Shown here one piece after another: positions 7,130 through 19,334 of a stretch of DNA of 21,452 nucleotides (its first letter is position 1; each line of letters starts with the position of its first letter). The stretch is from FEN-1219 sp037445815 (GTDB taxonomy: Bacteria; Pseudomonadota; Gammaproteobacteria; Steroidobacterales; Rariloculaceae), in the NCBI GenBank assembly GCA_037445815.1, contig JBBIJV010000040.1, positions 1-21,452 on the forward strand, read 5' to 3'. The notes under the pieces were generated by a model. It ran no database searches. It worked only from the letters and a program-made list of their open reading frames with translations, and was not told where the DNA came from. The position numbers and the translations under genes were made by a program.

Positions 7130-7757
7130 CGAGTATCACGTCCCTAAAGTTGCGCAACACCGCCGCCGTCGCGCCCCAGATGCGCCGCCCGCCGTAGTGG
7201 AGCTCGTACGTCAGAAGCCGCGAGCCGTGGCGCTCGAAATACGCGACGCCCATCGCCGTGCGATCGAGTACCACGGCGAGCGGCACTTCGAACACGCCGG
7301 CCACCTCGCGCGGGTCGGGCACGGCGACGAAACCGGGGTCGGCGACGACGCCGACGACGGGCGCGATCGCGAACCCCGAGCCCGTCAGGAAGGCGTCGAG
7401 CAACCCGACGACCTCGACGGCGGCCGGCTCGAGTCCGACCTCCTCGTACGCCTCGCGCAAGGCGGCCTCGGCCGGCGTCTCGCCCGCCGCGATTCCCCCG
7501 CCCGGCAAGCTGATCTGCCCGGCGTGCTCCTTCAGATGCGCCGCGCGCTCGGTGAACAGCACCGTGGGTCCGTCCGCGCGCTCCACCAAGGCGAGCAGCA
7601 CGGACGCGGGCCGCGCCGGACGATCGAGGATCTCGCGCAACTGCGCCGATACGGGACCTTCGATGTTGCCGAGCAGCCGCGCGCGCGGATCGATCGACGG
7701 GCGCGGCGCCGCAAGCCGGCGGCGGATGACGTCGAGCGTCTTAACCTTTGATTCCAC
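7119..7757 (-). CDS. nudL: CoA pyrophosphatase, Nudix hydrolase (NudL/YeaB type)
   Basis: A 212-residue Nudix hydrolase likely to cleave coenzyme A into 3',5'-ADP and 4'-phosphopantetheine. The Nudix box is complete at 87-109 (G-x5-E-x7-RE-AYEE-V-G). Just before it, VLFTERAAHLKEHAGQISLPGG matches the UPF0035 signature that defines the CoA-specific subfamily. The start is a GTG at 7757: no ATG exists before the domain, and the frame begins inside the fumC 3' end, overlapping it by 17 bases. AAGG is present but too close to the GTG to be a normal Shine-Dalgarno, so initiation may depend on coupling to fumC translation. The gene symbol rests on the family motif, not on a specific orthology test. 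Confidence 0.85.
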   Translation of the reverse strand: MESKVKTLDVIRRRLAAPRPSIDPRARLLGNIEGPVSAQLREILDRPARPASVLLALVERADGPTVLFTERAAHLKEHAGQISLPGGGIAAGETPAEAALREAYEEVGLEPAAVEVVGLLDAFLTGSGFAIAPVVGVVADPGFVAVPDPREVAGVFEVPLAVVLDRTAMGVAYFERHGSRLLTYELHYGGRRIWGATAAVLRNFRDVILDDD

Positions 7758-9126
7758 CCTTCGTGAGCTCGAGCGGGTCGAGCAGCTCGCGGAGCCGTTC
7801 CGGCTCGAGATTGGTCTGCTCCGCGGCGACCTCGCGGATCGCGCGGCCTTCCTTGTAAGCCTGTTTCGCGATCGCGGCGCCCTTCTCGTAGCCGATCACG
7901 GGATTTAGCGCCGTCACGAGAATCGGATTGCGATCGAGCGCGTCGTCGAGCTTCTGCTTGTTCACCGTGAAGCCCTTGATGGCCGCGTCCGCGAGCGCCG
8001 ACGACGCGTTCGCGAGCAGCTCGATGCTTTGAAGCAAGTTCAGCGCGACGACGGGCAGCATGACGTTCAGTTGAAAATTGCCCGACTGCCCCGCGACCGT
8101 GATCGTCGCGTCGTTGCCGACTACCTGCGCGGCCACCATCGCGGCGGCTTCGGGAATGACGGGATTCACCTTGCCCGGCATGATGCTGCTGCCGGGCTGG
8201 AGGGCCGGCAGCGAAATTTCCGCGAGCCCCGCGAGAGGCCCGCTGTTCATCCAGCGCAAATCGTTCGCGATCTTCATCAAGCTCACAGCCGTCGTCTTCA
8301 GCTGCCCGGAGAGCTCGACGGCGGTATCTTGCGAGCTCAGCGCCTCGAAATAATCTTCGGCGGGATGGAAGTCGATGCCGGTCTGCTTCGCGAGCGCCGC
8401 CGCGAACTCGGCGCCGAACCTCGGATGGGCGTTGATGCCCGTGCCGACGGCCGTGCCGCCCTGCGCGAGCCCCGTGAGCCGCGGCATCACGGCTTGCAGC
8501 CGCTTCACGTCGGCGCGCACCTGCGCCGCCCAGCCGCCGAGCTCCTGATCGAGCCGCACAGGCATCGCGTCCATGAGATGCGTCCGGCCCGTCTTGACGA
8601 TGCCGGCGACCTCGCGCGCTTTCGCTTCGATCGTGGCGGCCAGATGCTCGAGCGCCGGCAGCAGCTTGCCCTTGAGCTCGAGGGCTGCGGCAATGTGAAT
8701 CGCCGACGGAATCGAGTCGTTGCTGCTCTGGCTCATGTTGACGTGATCGTTGGGATGCACGGGCGAGCCGAGCGCCTGCGTCGCGAGCCGCGCGATGACC
8801 TCGTTGGCATTCATGTTGGAGCTCGTGCCGGAGCCCGTTTGAAACACGTCGATCGGAAACTGATCCGCATGCATGCCGTTCGCGATCTCGAGCGCGGCGG
8901 CCTCGATCGCGCCGGCGATCTTGTCGGGCAGGAGCCCCAAGCCCCGATTCGTGCGGGCCGCCGCCCACTTGACGAGCGCCAACGCGCGAACGAACGCCGG
9001 CGGCATGCGCAGGCCGCTGATCGGAAAATTGTTCACCGCGCGCTGCGTCTGCGCGCCCCACAGAGCCCACGCGGGCACCTGTAGCTCGCCCATGCTGTCG
9101 CGCTCCACACGAAAATCGGCCGCCAT
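7741..9126 (-). CDS. fumC: Class II fumarate hydratase FumC
   Basis: A 461-residue iron-independent fumarase interconverting fumarate and L-malate in the TCA cycle (E. coli FumC is about 467). Superfamily landmarks are all present: FQTGSGTSSNMNANEV (about 95-110), HPNDHVNMSQSSND (about 124-137), TGRTHLMDA with the catalytic His183, and the mobile-loop signature GSSIMPGKVNP (312-321). The start is ATG 9126: AGAGGAG lies five bases upstream and the sequence then matches the family N-terminus (FRVERDSMGELQVPAWALWGAQTQR); a longer in-frame extension to 9228 has no support. FumC needs no Fe-S cluster and is the form used under iron limitation or oxidative stress, which fits its proximity to acnA. 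It is divergent from purB across 92 bases and first in a unit with nudL and mazG. Confidence 0.96.
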   Translation of the reverse strand: MAADFRVERDSMGELQVPAWALWGAQTQRAVNNFPISGLRMPPAFVRALALVKWAAARTNRGLGLLPDKIAGAIEAAALEIANGMHADQFPIDVFQTGSGTSSNMNANEVIARLATQALGSPVHPNDHVNMSQSSNDSIPSAIHIAAALELKGKLLPALEHLAATIEAKAREVAGIVKTGRTHLMDAMPVRLDQELGGWAAQVRADVKRLQAVMPRLTGLAQGGTAVGTGINAHPRFGAEFAAALAKQTGIDFHPAEDYFEALSSQDTAVELSGQLKTTAVSLMKIANDLRWMNSGPLAGLAEISLPALQPGSSIMPGKVNPVIPEAAAMVAAQVVGNDATITVAGQSGNFQLNVMLPVVALNLLQSIELLANASSALADAAIKGFTVNKQKLDDALDRNPILVTALNPVIGYEKGAAIAKQAYKEGRAIREVAAEQTNLEPERLRELLDPLELTKGGIKG

Positions 9127-9218
9127 GCACGCTCCTCTGATCGTTGAATCCGCACGCGGCGGACTCGCGGTGTATGATGCGCACTCCGAAAACGCTTGTA
9201 TAGGCTTCGGCGGCTCGT

Positions 9219-10589
9219 TTGGACGCAACCTCGCTTCTCGCTCTTTCGCCGCTCGACGGGCGTTACGCGCGCAAGGCGGCGCCGCTGCGCGAATACCTCT
9301 CCGAATACGCGCTGCTTCGTTATCGCACGCTGATCGAGGTGCGCTGGCTGCAGCACCTGGCCGACGAGCCGAGCATCGCGGAGCTCGAGTCTCTCGAGCC
9401 TCCGATCAAGGACGTGCTGAATTCGATCGTCGACGAATTCAGCGTCGACGACGCCGTGCGCATCAAGGCGCTCGAGGCGAAAACGAACCACGACGTCAAG
9501 GCCGTCGAGTATTACTTGAGGCAGAAGCTCGAAGGCGTGGCCGTGCCGTCCCGCAATCTCGCATCGTTCATCCACTTCGCGTGCACGTCCGAGGACATCA
9601 ACAACGTGTCGTACGCGCTGATGCTGCGCGACGCCCGGCAGCGCGCGCTGCTGCCGGCCATGCGCGAGCTCACGACCGATTTGCGCGCGCTCGCCCACCG
9701 CTACGCCGCCGTGCCGATGCTCGCGCGCACGCACGGTCAACCGGCCACGCCGACGACGCTCGGCAAGGAGATCGCGAACTTCGTCTATCGCCTGCAGCGG
9801 CAGATGGAGCTCTTCGCGGCCGTGGCGATCCACGGCAAGTTCAACGGCGCCGTCGGCAATCACAATGCGCACGTGGCGGCGTATCCCCACGCCGACTGGA
9901 TCGCGATCACGGACCGCTTCATCGCCTCGCTCGACTTGATCCCGACGCGCTACACCACGCAGATCGAGCCGCACGACTGGATCGCCGAGTACTGCCAGGC
10001 GCTGGCGCGCTTCAACACGGTGCTCGTCGACCTCTGCCGCGACTTCTGGAGCTACATCAGCTTGGGGTATTTCCGTTCGCGGCCCGTCGCCGGCGAGGTC
10101 GGCTCCTCGACGATGCCGCACAAAGTGAACCCCATCGACTTCGAGAACGCGGAAGGCAACTTAGGCTTGGCGAACGAGCTCTTGACGTTCCTGGCTACGA
10201 AGCTGCCGGTCTCGCGCTGGCAACGGGACCTCACGGACTCGACCGTGTTGCGTAACGCGGGCGTCGCCCTCGGCCACGCCTTGATCGCGCTGGACGCAGC
10301 GGCCAAGGGCCTGCGCAAGCTCGACGCCGACCTCGCGGTCATCGAGGCCGATCTGGCCGATCGCTGGGAGGTGCTGGCCGAGGCCGTTCAAACCGTCATG
10401 CGCCGCTACGGCCTGCCCGACGCCTACGAGCAGTTGAAGGACTTGACGCGGGGCCGCGCCGTCGACCGCGACAGGCTGCGCAAGTTCATCGCGGATCTGC
10501 CGCTTCCGGCGGCGGAACGAGACCGCCTGCTCGCCCTCGATCCGGCCTCTTATACGGGCCTCGCCGCCGACCTCGCGCGGCGCATCTAG
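9219..10589 (+). CDS. purB: Adenylosuccinate lyase PurB
   Basis: A 456-residue lyase of the fumarase/aspartase superfamily that releases fumarate from SAICAR and from adenylosuccinate, acting twice in purine synthesis. It aligns closely by eye with E. coli PurB over its whole length: SPLDGRY near the start, KTNHDVKAVEYYL, FIHFACTSEDINN, the catalytic His172 in ARTHGQPATP, the flexible-loop Ser296/297 in GSSTMPHKVNPIDFEN, and SRWQRDLTDSTVLRN. The start is the TTG at 9219, because homology begins at once and no ATG or GTG lies between it and LSPLDGRY; only a weak AGGC is upstream. It shares a short divergent promoter region with fumC, a relative from the same superfamily. Confidence 0.96.
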   Translation: MDATSLLALSPLDGRYARKAAPLREYLSEYALLRYRTLIEVRWLQHLADEPSIAELESLEPPIKDVLNSIVDEFSVDDAVRIKALEAKTNHDVKAVEYYLRQKLEGVAVPSRNLASFIHFACTSEDINNVSYALMLRDARQRALLPAMRELTTDLRALAHRYAAVPMLARTHGQPATPTTLGKEIANFVYRLQRQMELFAAVAIHGKFNGAVGNHNAHVAAYPHADWIAITDRFIASLDLIPTRYTTQIEPHDWIAEYCQALARFNTVLVDLCRDFWSYISLGYFRSRPVAGEVGSSTMPHKVNPIDFENAEGNLGLANELLTFLATKLPVSRWQRDLTDSTVLRNAGVALGHALIALDAAAKGLRKLDADLAVIEADLADRWEVLAEAVQTVMRRYGLPDAYEQLKDLTRGRAVDRDRLRKFIADLPLPAAERDRLLALDPASYTGLAADLARRI

Positions 10590-10615
10590 CGGATTTGCAC
10601 GCAAAAACCGTGACC

Positions 10616-10630
10616 GCCGGCACAGCCGGC
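10616..10630 (+). terminator. Candidate hairpin after purB
   Basis: GCCGGC (10616-10621) repeats at 10625-10630 with a three-base loop, 27 bases after the purB stop and 46 bases before the next start. No T-run follows, so a terminator role is doubtful. Nothing else is evident in this 86-base gap. Confidence 0.25.
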
Positions 10631-10675
10631 CGTTGCCGCTTAAGTAAACTGCGAAGCCAGATCCCCGACTCCGCC

Positions 10676-11185
10676 ATGGCACAACCACAAGAGCAAACGA
10701 AGACCCGCGGCGTCCGCCAAGTGCTGACAAGCTGTGCCGAGGTCCGCACGGCCGTAATCCAGGTGACGGGCGTCGCCAACCGCACGCTGTCCATTTTGAC
10801 GCACGATCTCGAGCCCGACGTCTACGACCACGACGACTTCCTCGAGACGCTGAAGAAGTTCATCCTCGCGCGCACGTTCGCGCGCGTCCGCGTGCTGATC
10901 CTCGAGCCGACGCGCGTCGTGATGTCGGCGAGCCGCTTCGTGGCGATGGGGCGGCGCTTGAACAGCTATATCGAGTTTCGCCGGGTGCTGCCGGACCTCG
11001 CGGAGCACCCGGAAGCCTTTTTCATCGCCGACGAGCACGCGCTCGTCTATCGCGCACGGTCGGAGACCTGGCACGGCATGTCCGACACCTACGCGCCGGC
11101 CGTCGCGCGCATGTACTTGAGCAAGTTCGAGTCCCTCTGGAACGCTTGTGAAATCGAGCCCGAAGTCCGCAGCCTACAAATATAG
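10676..11185 (+). CDS. DUF7931-like conserved protein
   Basis: A 169-residue cytosolic protein without signal peptide or membrane segment. Visible features are LSILTHDLEPDVYDHDDFLETLKKF (about residues 40-64), RVRVLILEPTRVVMSASRFVAMGRRL and a C-terminal FESLWNACEIEPEVRSL. The motif LTHDL-P-Y-x-F-L is shared with a conserved, uncharacterised gammaproteobacterial family annotated DUF7931 (assignment from memory), which has a phospholipase-D-like strand pattern but no HKD catalytic motif here. The ATG at 10676 is chosen because the family-like sequence starts soon after and the upstream frame extension is low-complexity; there is no good ribosome binding site. The TAG stop lies seven bases before nudJ, so the two are probably co-transcribed. 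Confidence 0.7.
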   Translation: MAQPQEQTKTRGVRQVLTSCAEVRTAVIQVTGVANRTLSILTHDLEPDVYDHDDFLETLKKFILARTFARVRVLILEPTRVVMSASRFVAMGRRLNSYIEFRRVLPDLAEHPEAFFIADEHALVYRARSETWHGMSDTYAPAVARMYLSKFESLWNACEIEPEVRSLQI

Positions 11186-11192
11186 TAGGCCC

Positions 11193-11672
11193 ATGACGCG
11201 GGGCATCGACGTCACGGTCGCCGCCATCATCGAGCGCGGCGGCAAGTTCCTCATGGTCGAGGAGCGCGCGGGCGGCAATCTCGTCTTGAATCAGCCTGCC
11301 GGGCATCTCGAGCAGGGGGAATCGCTGCTCGCGGCGGTGACGCGCGAGACGCTCGAGGAGACGGGGCACCGCTTCGATCCCGAGCACGTCGTCGGCTTCT
11401 ATCTCTGGCGCAGCGACGACGCCGATACCACGTATCTGCGCGTCGCCTTCTGCGGCGACGCGGAGCCCACCGCCGACGCGGCCCTCGACGATGCCATCGT
11501 CGCCGTCCACTGGCTGTCGCGCGCGCAACTCGAGCGCCGCTCGCATCAGCTCCGCAGCCCCATGGTGCTGCGCTGTATCGACGACTACTTGCGCGGGCAG
11601 CGCCACCCGCTCGACTGCCTCACCTATCTCGAGCCGCGGGTCATCGATCTCGACGAGCCGGCCTTCGGCTGA
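11193..11672 (+). CDS. nudJ: Nudix phosphatase NudJ
   Basis: A 159-residue Nudix hydrolase. E. coli NudJ dephosphorylates HMP-PP of thiamine synthesis and nucleoside di- and triphosphates. The Nudix box is at 37-59 (G-x5-E-x7-RETLEETG), preceded by FLMVEERAGGNLVLNQPAGHLE, which is the NudJ-type strand arrangement. The ATG at 11193 starts directly before the domain (RGIDVTVAAII). In E. coli nudJ neighbours mnmA, hflD and purB; here the order purB - DUF7931-like - nudJ - mnmA preserves that neighbourhood without hflD, which strengthens the assignment. Confidence 0.88.
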   Translation: MTRGIDVTVAAIIERGGKFLMVEERAGGNLVLNQPAGHLEQGESLLAAVTRETLEETGHRFDPEHVVGFYLWRSDDADTTYLRVAFCGDAEPTADAALDDAIVAVHWLSRAQLERRSHQLRSPMVLRCIDDYLRGQRHPLDCLTYLEPRVIDLDEPAFG

Positions 11673-11729
11673 CGCGGGCGGGGTGCCCGCGGTAGAGCAA
11701 CGCAGGAGCAGTTGCTGAGCCGTCTGCGA

Positions 11730-11750
11730 GCCGGCTGTTAAGATGCCGGC
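11730..11750 (+). promoter_or_regulatory. Inverted repeat abutting the mnmA start codon
   Basis: GCCGGC (11730-11735) and GCCGGC (11745-11750) flank TGTTAAGAT and end exactly one base before the mnmA ATG. In RNA they form a six-pair GC stem with a nine-base loop that occupies the place of a Shine-Dalgarno, of which none is seen. It could control initiation, or TTAAGAT could be a -10 element of a nearly leaderless transcript. Confidence 0.35.
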
Positions 11751-12902
11751 ATGCAGGCGCACCCCCTGACCATCGTCGCTCTCTCGGGCGGCGTCGACTC
11801 CGCCGTCGCGGCGCTGCTCCTGCGCGACGCGGGCCATGCCGTGCAGTGCCTGCACATGAGCAACTGGGAGGACGACGGCTATTGCGACAACGCGCGCGAG
11901 TTCCAGGACGCGCGCCGCGTATGCCTCGAGCTCGGCCTCACGCTGCATCGCGTGAACTTCGCGCGCGAGTATCGCGAGCAGGTGTTCGCCGACTTCCTCG
12001 CCGAGTGCCGTAACGGGCGCACCCCGAACCCCGACGTCCTCTGCAACCGCCACATCAAGTTCGGCGTAATGCGCAAGTACGCGCGGCGGCTCGGCGCCGC
12101 GCGCATCGCCACCGGCCACTACGCGCGCGTGCACGTCGTCGACGGCGTGCCGCTGCTATTGAAAGGCGTCGACGCGGCGAAGGACCAGAGCTATTTCCTG
12201 CACGCGGTCGCCGCCGAAGACCTCGCCGACATCGTGATGCCGCTCGGCAACCTGCTGAAGAGCGAGGTCCGCGAGATCGCGCGCAAGGCCGGGCTCTCGA
12301 TCGCGGAAAAAAAGGACAGCACGGGCATCTGCTTCATCGGCGAACGGCCGTTCGCCGACTTTCTGCGTCAGTACCTGCCCGATAGCCCGGGCGTCATTCG
12401 CGACGACCGCGGCATCGAGCGCGGCCGGCACCGCGGCCTGGCCTTCTACACGCTCGGGCAGCGCCATGGGCTCGGGCTCGGGGGCGCGGCGGATCGCCCC
12501 GAGAGCGCCTGGTACGTCGCTGCGAAGCTCAGCGAGCGCAACGAGCTCGTCGTCGTCCAAGGCCACGAGCACCCTTGGTTGCTCGCGCGCTCGCTCGTCG
12601 CGTCGGGCGTGCGCTGGATCGGTCCGCCGCCGCGCGCCTGGGAGCGGCACGAGCCTTTGCGTTGCCAAGCGAAGATTCGCTATCGGCAGCCCGATCAGGC
12701 TTGCACGGTGATTCGCACGGGCGCGGATACGCTCGAGGCGCTGTTCGACGAGCCGCAACGCACGCCGACGCCGGGTCAGTTCGTCGTTCTCTACGATGGC
12801 GATCGCTGCTTGGGCGGCGCCACGATCGACGCCGCGGGCGCGGCTTCGCCGGAACTGCGCGCCGCGGGCCAGCCCACGCCCCGGGCGCTTTACCGCTTAT
12901 AA
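11751..12902 (+). CDS. mnmA: tRNA-specific 2-thiouridylase MnmA
   Basis: A 383-residue ATP-dependent enzyme that thiolates U34 of tRNAs for Lys, Glu and Gln in the anticodon wobble position, receiving sulfur from the IscS/Tus relay. The ATP PP-loop is LSGGVDSAVA (11-20). The two catalytic cysteines are present: Cys98 in NPDVLCNRHIKF and Cys194 in KDSTGICFIGER. Other family marks are MSNWEDD, ATGHYAR, KDQSYFL and FYTLGQRHGLGLGG. Length is slightly above E. coli MnmA (about 368). The ATG at 11751 directly follows a small GC hairpin and lacks a clear ribosome binding site. The stop codon overlaps a good -10 element that probably belongs to acnA. Confidence 0.96.
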   Translation: MQAHPLTIVALSGGVDSAVAALLLRDAGHAVQCLHMSNWEDDGYCDNAREFQDARRVCLELGLTLHRVNFAREYREQVFADFLAECRNGRTPNPDVLCNRHIKFGVMRKYARRLGAARIATGHYARVHVVDGVPLLLKGVDAAKDQSYFLHAVAAEDLADIVMPLGNLLKSEVREIARKAGLSIAEKKDSTGICFIGERPFADFLRQYLPDSPGVIRDDRGIERGRHRGLAFYTLGQRHGLGLGGAADRPESAWYVAAKLSERNELVVVQGHEHPWLLARSLVASGVRWIGPPPRAWERHEPLRCQAKIRYRQPDQACTVIRTGADTLEALFDEPQRTPTPGQFVVLYDGDRCLGGATIDAAGAASPELRAAGQPTPRALYRL

Positions 12903-12903
12903 T
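12898..12903 (+). promoter_or_regulatory. Candidate -10 element of acnA
   Basis: A perfect TATAAT at 12898-12903 overlaps the mnmA stop codon and lies 35 bases before the acnA ATG, with AGAGG (12929-12933) as ribosome binding site five bases before the start codon. No good -35 (TTGACA-like) sequence is seen 16-18 bases upstream, so an activator or extended contact would be needed. Confidence 0.4.
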
Positions 12904-12938
12904 CTTTGCGGCCCTTCGACTCCCTTTCAGAGGTTCCA

Positions 12939-17207
<4,269 letters not shown>

Positions 17208-17214
17208 CCCGCCC

Positions 17215-18318
17215 ATGAAGCTCGGCCTGCCCGCCTGGCTTCGCCGAGGCGCGAAAGCGCCCGCGGAGCCCGGGCCGGCCGTCGAGCCGACGCCGGCGCC
17301 GCCGGGCGATGCCGACATTTCGAGCGATGCCTCGGTGTCGAGCAAAACGCGAGGGCGCCGCCGCTGGCCGTGGATGGCCGCCGTCGCTGTGCTCGCGCTC
17401 GCGTGGGGCGTGAGCTTCTACTGGTCGCGCGAGCCGACGCCGCTCTGGGTCGTCGCCGAAACGCCGTCCGGCGAGCCCACCGTCGTCGGCTATTCGACGG
17501 TGCACACGCTGATCGACGTAGTCGAATGGCTGCTCGAGAAGCCCGGCGGCTACTTGAGCAACGACGTCATGCCGCCCGGCGTCTGGCTCGACAATATGCC
17601 GAGCTTCGAATTCGGCGTGCTGACGCAATGCCGCGACCTCGCGCGCGTGCTGCGCAACTATCACTCGCGCTCGCAATCGCAATCGATCGAGGACGAGGAT
17701 CTCGCGGTCGCCGAGCCGGCGCTGAACACGGACAGCGAGTCGTGGCTCTTTCCGGCCGCCGAAGCCCGCTACGAGGACGCCGTCGAAGCGCTGCGGCGGT
17801 TCGAGGCGCGGCTGACGGATGCCGACCCCGGCAACGCACAGTTCTACGCGCGCGCCGACAACCTGCGCGAATGGCTCGCCGTCGTCGAGCTGCGGCTCGG
17901 CAGCCTGTCGCAGAGATTGTCGGCGAGCGTAGGCCAAGTCCGAGTGAATACGGATCTCGGCGGCGCGCCGGCCGGCGCCGCGACGCGCGAGGTAGACGGC
18001 GACGTCATCGTGAAGACGCCGTGGCTCGAGATCGACGAGGTGTTCTACGAGGCGCGCGGCACGGCCTGGGCGCTCCTGATGTTCCTGCGCGCGGCGCAGT
18101 TCGACTTCGAGCGCACGCTCGAGGACAAGAACGCCGTCGTGAGCTTGCGGCAGGTCATTCGCGAGCTCGAGGAAGGCCTGCGCCCGATCAGGAGCCCGAT
18201 GATCTTGAACGGCCAGGGCTTCGGTATGTTTCCGAATCACTCGCTCGTGCTGGCGTCTTATTTATCGCGCGCGCACTCGGCCGTCGCCGACCTGCGCCGC
18301 TTGTTGGAGCAAGGTTAG
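17215..18318 (+). CDS. DUF2333 family inner-membrane protein
   Basis: A 367-residue protein with a Pro/Ala-rich cytoplasmic N-terminus (1-44), a basic patch (KTRGRRR), one transmembrane helix (about 51-68, WMAAVAVLALAWGVSFYW) and a periplasmic domain. The domain carries the family marks SNDVMPPGVWLDNMPSFEFGVL (family-like), TPWLEIDEVFYEARGTAWAL, FERTLEDKNAVVSLRQVIREL and ILNGQGFGMFPNHSLVLASY. DUF2333 proteins are conserved in Pseudomonas and relatives, with no established function that I know of. The ATG at 17215 is seven bases after the acnA stop, so it is likely to be co-transcribed with acnA; no strong ribosome binding site is visible, which suggests coupling. Confidence 0.85.
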   Translation: MKLGLPAWLRRGAKAPAEPGPAVEPTPAPPGDADISSDASVSSKTRGRRRWPWMAAVAVLALAWGVSFYWSREPTPLWVVAETPSGEPTVVGYSTVHTLIDVVEWLLEKPGGYLSNDVMPPGVWLDNMPSFEFGVLTQCRDLARVLRNYHSRSQSQSIEDEDLAVAEPALNTDSESWLFPAAEARYEDAVEALRRFEARLTDADPGNAQFYARADNLREWLAVVELRLGSLSQRLSASVGQVRVNTDLGGAPAGAATREVDGDVIVKTPWLEIDEVFYEARGTAWALLMFLRAAQFDFERTLEDKNAVVSLRQVIRELEEGLRPIRSPMILNGQGFGMFPNHSLVLASYLSRAHSAVADLRRLLEQG

Positions 18319-18327
18319 GGTTGAGCC

Positions 18328-18603
18328 ATGGACTGGAAGATGTTCGCGACGGTGTTCGGCACCGTGTTCCTCGCCGAGCTAGGCGACAAAACGCAGCTCG
18401 CGACCGTGCTATTCGCCTCGAAGAGCGCGGCAAGCTTGTGGACGATATTCGCCGCGGCGTCCGTGGCGCTCGTGCTGACCTCGGCCATCGGCGTCGCGGC
18501 CGGCGCTGCCGTATCACAGTACGTCAATCCGCGGTATCTGTCCTATGCCGCCGGCGCCGGCTTCATGCTCATCGGCGCCTGGACGATCTATGACGCCGGC
18601 TGA
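18328..18603 (+). CDS. Short TMEM165/GDT1 (UPF0016) family membrane protein
   Basis: A 91-residue membrane protein with three hydrophobic helices (about 5-17, 33-57, 68-88). The family's cation-binding motif ExGDKT is present once (Glu17 to Thr22, AELGDKTQLA). Full-length family members (about 190 residues and more) have two such motifs and move Mn2+ or Ca2+ against H+; half-size forms like this one are known and are thought to act as dimers. It may export manganese, but that is inference from the family. The ATG at 18328 follows the DUF2333 stop by nine bases, with AGGG upstream. Confidence 0.85.
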   Translation: MDWKMFATVFGTVFLAELGDKTQLATVLFASKSAASLWTIFAAASVALVLTSAIGVAAGAAVSQYVNPRYLSYAAGAGFMLIGAWTIYDAG

Positions 18604-18620
18604 CCGCCCCGCCTAATCCC

Positions 18621-19334
18621 ATGTCGAAACTGAAGTTGACCGTCCTGAGCCTGCGCTACTCGTCGTGGTCGATGCGCCCGTGGCTCGCTCTCTATCACAC
18701 CGGCGTACCGTACGAGACGGAGACGGTGGAGCTGCCCCACATGGCACGGCAAGGCGAGACGACGTCGCTCGCGCAGCGCCGCGCCCTGGGCAGCGTACGC
18801 GGCCTCTTCCCCGTGCTGCGCGTCGACGGCACGCCGATCCACGAGTCGCTCGCGATCTGCGAGTACGCGGCCGACGCGTTTCCGAGCGCGAAGCTTTGGC
18901 CCGCCGACCCGCTCGAGCGAGCGACCGCGCGCGCGATCTGCTGCGAGATGCTCAGCGGCTTCACGGCGATGCGCAACGAGCTGTCGAGCCACCTGTTCGG
19001 CCGGGTGCCGTCATTCACGCCGAGCGCCGCCGCGCGTGCCGATGTCGAGCGCGTGTTCGAGATTTGGGGCGAGAAGCTCGAGGCGTCGGGCGGGCCCTTC
19101 CTGTTTGGCTCCTTCACGATCGCCGACGCCATGTACTTCCCGGTGCTGGCGCGGTTCCGCACGTACGGCGTCGAGCTCCCGAAACACCTCGGCTCGTATG
19201 CCGAAGCTCTCGACTCGCAGCCGGCCGTGCGCGCGCTCGTCGCCGTTGCGGCCACGGCGCCGCGCATCCCGGGCTACGACGATTACCTGCGCCGCTTCGG
19301 CGGCGACCCCGACGCCGCTTTGCACTCGCACTGA
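18621..19334 (+). CDS. Glutathione S-transferase family protein
   Basis: A 237-residue cytosolic GST. The N-terminal thioredoxin-fold domain (about 1-80) has the Ser-type active-site loop RYSSWSMRPWLAL (Ser14/15/17) used by zeta- and omega-like bacterial GSTs to activate glutathione, a cis-Pro region (GLFPVLRVDG) and the ESLAICEY glutathione-binding segment. The C-terminal all-helical domain (about 90-215) has the N-capping motif GSFTIADAMYFPVLARF. Substrate is unknown; YfcF-like or maleylacetoacetate-isomerase-like activities are possible. It follows the GDT1 gene by 17 bases and is the last gene of the rightward block, closed by a strong hairpin at its stop codon. Confidence 0.9.
   Translation: MSKLKLTVLSLRYSSWSMRPWLALYHTGVPYETETVELPHMARQGETTSLAQRRALGSVRGLFPVLRVDGTPIHESLAICEYAADAFPSAKLWPADPLERATARAICCEMLSGFTAMRNELSSHLFGRVPSFTPSAAARADVERVFEIWGEKLEASGGPFLFGSFTIADAMYFPVLARFRTYGVELPKHLGSYAEALDSQPAVRALVAVAATAPRIPGYDDYLRRFGGDPDAALHSH

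Noticed and set aside
7532..9184. A 550-codon minus-strand frame overlapping fumC in another register
   Set aside because: Composition is low-complexity Arg/Gly/Ala/Asp; fumC in the neighbouring frame is certain. Its C-terminus only enters the Nudix gene's frame by chance overlap.
8873..10255. A 460-codon plus-strand frame overlapping purB
   Set aside because: Wrong frame for purB with Arg/Ala-rich translation; purB itself is certain.
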